Shown piece after piece: positions 63,937 to 64,000 of a DNA stretch of 64,000 nt (positions are counted from its first letter, which is position 1; each line of letters opens with the position of its first letter). The notes under the pieces were generated by a model. The model searched no databases. It was given only the letters and a program-made list of their open reading frames with translations, and was not told the DNA's origin. The translations under genes and the position numbers were made by a program. The DNA is from Pedobacter sp. (lineage in GTDB: Bacteria; Bacteroidota; Bacteroidia; Sphingobacteriales; Sphingobacteriaceae): the NCBI GenBank assembly GCA_008015505.1, contig SSFR01000006.1:62001-126000 (forward strand), written 5' to 3'.

Positions 63937-64000
63937 ATGGAGGTCGATGAGATAAAAGTAGGCTTGTTTGCAACAATTGAACAAGATCTAAAACAAAGAG
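63937..64000 (+). CDS. Start of an unidentified gene (cut by the window end)
   Basis: An ATG eight bases after the FtsB/DivIC-like stop opens a frame, MEVDEIKVGLFATIEQDLKQ, that runs to the window end. An AAATATGGAGG sequence overlaps the start. In related genomes a methylmalonyl-CoA mutase small subunit can follow, but 21 residues are too few to say. Confidence 0.4.
   Translation, partial: MEVDEIKVGLFATIEQDLKQR

Overview
The window is AT-rich chromosomal DNA of a Bacteroidota bacterium, most likely of the order Sphingobacteriales. This rests on recurrent TAnnTTTG promoter -7 boxes, a Cys-type CcmE, bactofilin, a 7TM-HD phosphodiesterase, an LuxC-like acyl-CoA reductase beside a ferredoxin, and lipoproteins ending their signal in CKK. 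No rRNA, tRNA or CRISPR array was recognised by eye. The genus is not determined.

Layout. 1-5.2 kb: the start of recR, a sodium:solute symporter, an Omp28/thioredoxin-like lipoprotein, a decayed IS1-family element and a DEAD-box RNA helicase. 5.3-15.2 kb: an integrated mobile element of about 9.9 kb, bounded by a 23-bp direct repeat (5295-5317 and 15209-15231) between the helicase gene and hisG. It carries a toxin-antitoxin pair, a lipoprotein gene, a structured non-coding zone with nested inverted repeats and a duplicated 72-bp hairpin, a ParA/ParG-type partition operon with a 64-bp palindrome, a membrane hydrolase-like protein, a tyrosine recombinase fused to a P-loop ATPase and two membrane segments, a primase/VapE-like helicase and a short TolC-like protein. 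No relaxase, conjugation or capsid gene is visible, so it resembles an integrative plasmid or satellite.

15.3-24.9 kb: hisG-hisD-(GyrI-like exported protein)-hisC, topoisomerase IV subunit A, a POT peptide transporter and an outer-membrane protein. 25-34 kb: mgtE, WbqC-like, LpxL-like acyltransferase, glycosyltransferase, aroQ, xerD-type recombinase, acyl-CoA reductase, ferredoxin and a PgpH-like protein. 34-42 kb: a tiny gene for a Cys-rich peptide, rluD-like, isocitrate dehydrogenase, bactofilin, M23 peptidase, MsbA-like ABC exporter, rpsF-rpsR-rplI. 42-46 kb: Maf, an exported chorismate mutase, kdsC, iscX, 2Fe-2S ferredoxin, SDR and DUF2520. 46-52.5 kb: cytochrome c maturation genes ccmB, ccmC, ccmD-like, ccmE, ccmF with a glutamate dehydrogenase inside the run. 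52.5-64 kb: ogt, EVE protein, lytic transglycosylase, gatA, purE-purK, an imelysin/di-heme/Rieske/porin cluster, enolase, a FtsB/DivIC protein and the start of one more gene.

A family of about 150-160-bp terminal-inverted-repeat elements (four copies) lies between genes, three of them directly at the 5' ends of recR, icd and ccmC. The most unusual items are the recombinase-ATPase-membrane fusion, the paired inverted-repeat hairpin modules of the mobile element, and the orphan Cys-rich peptide.
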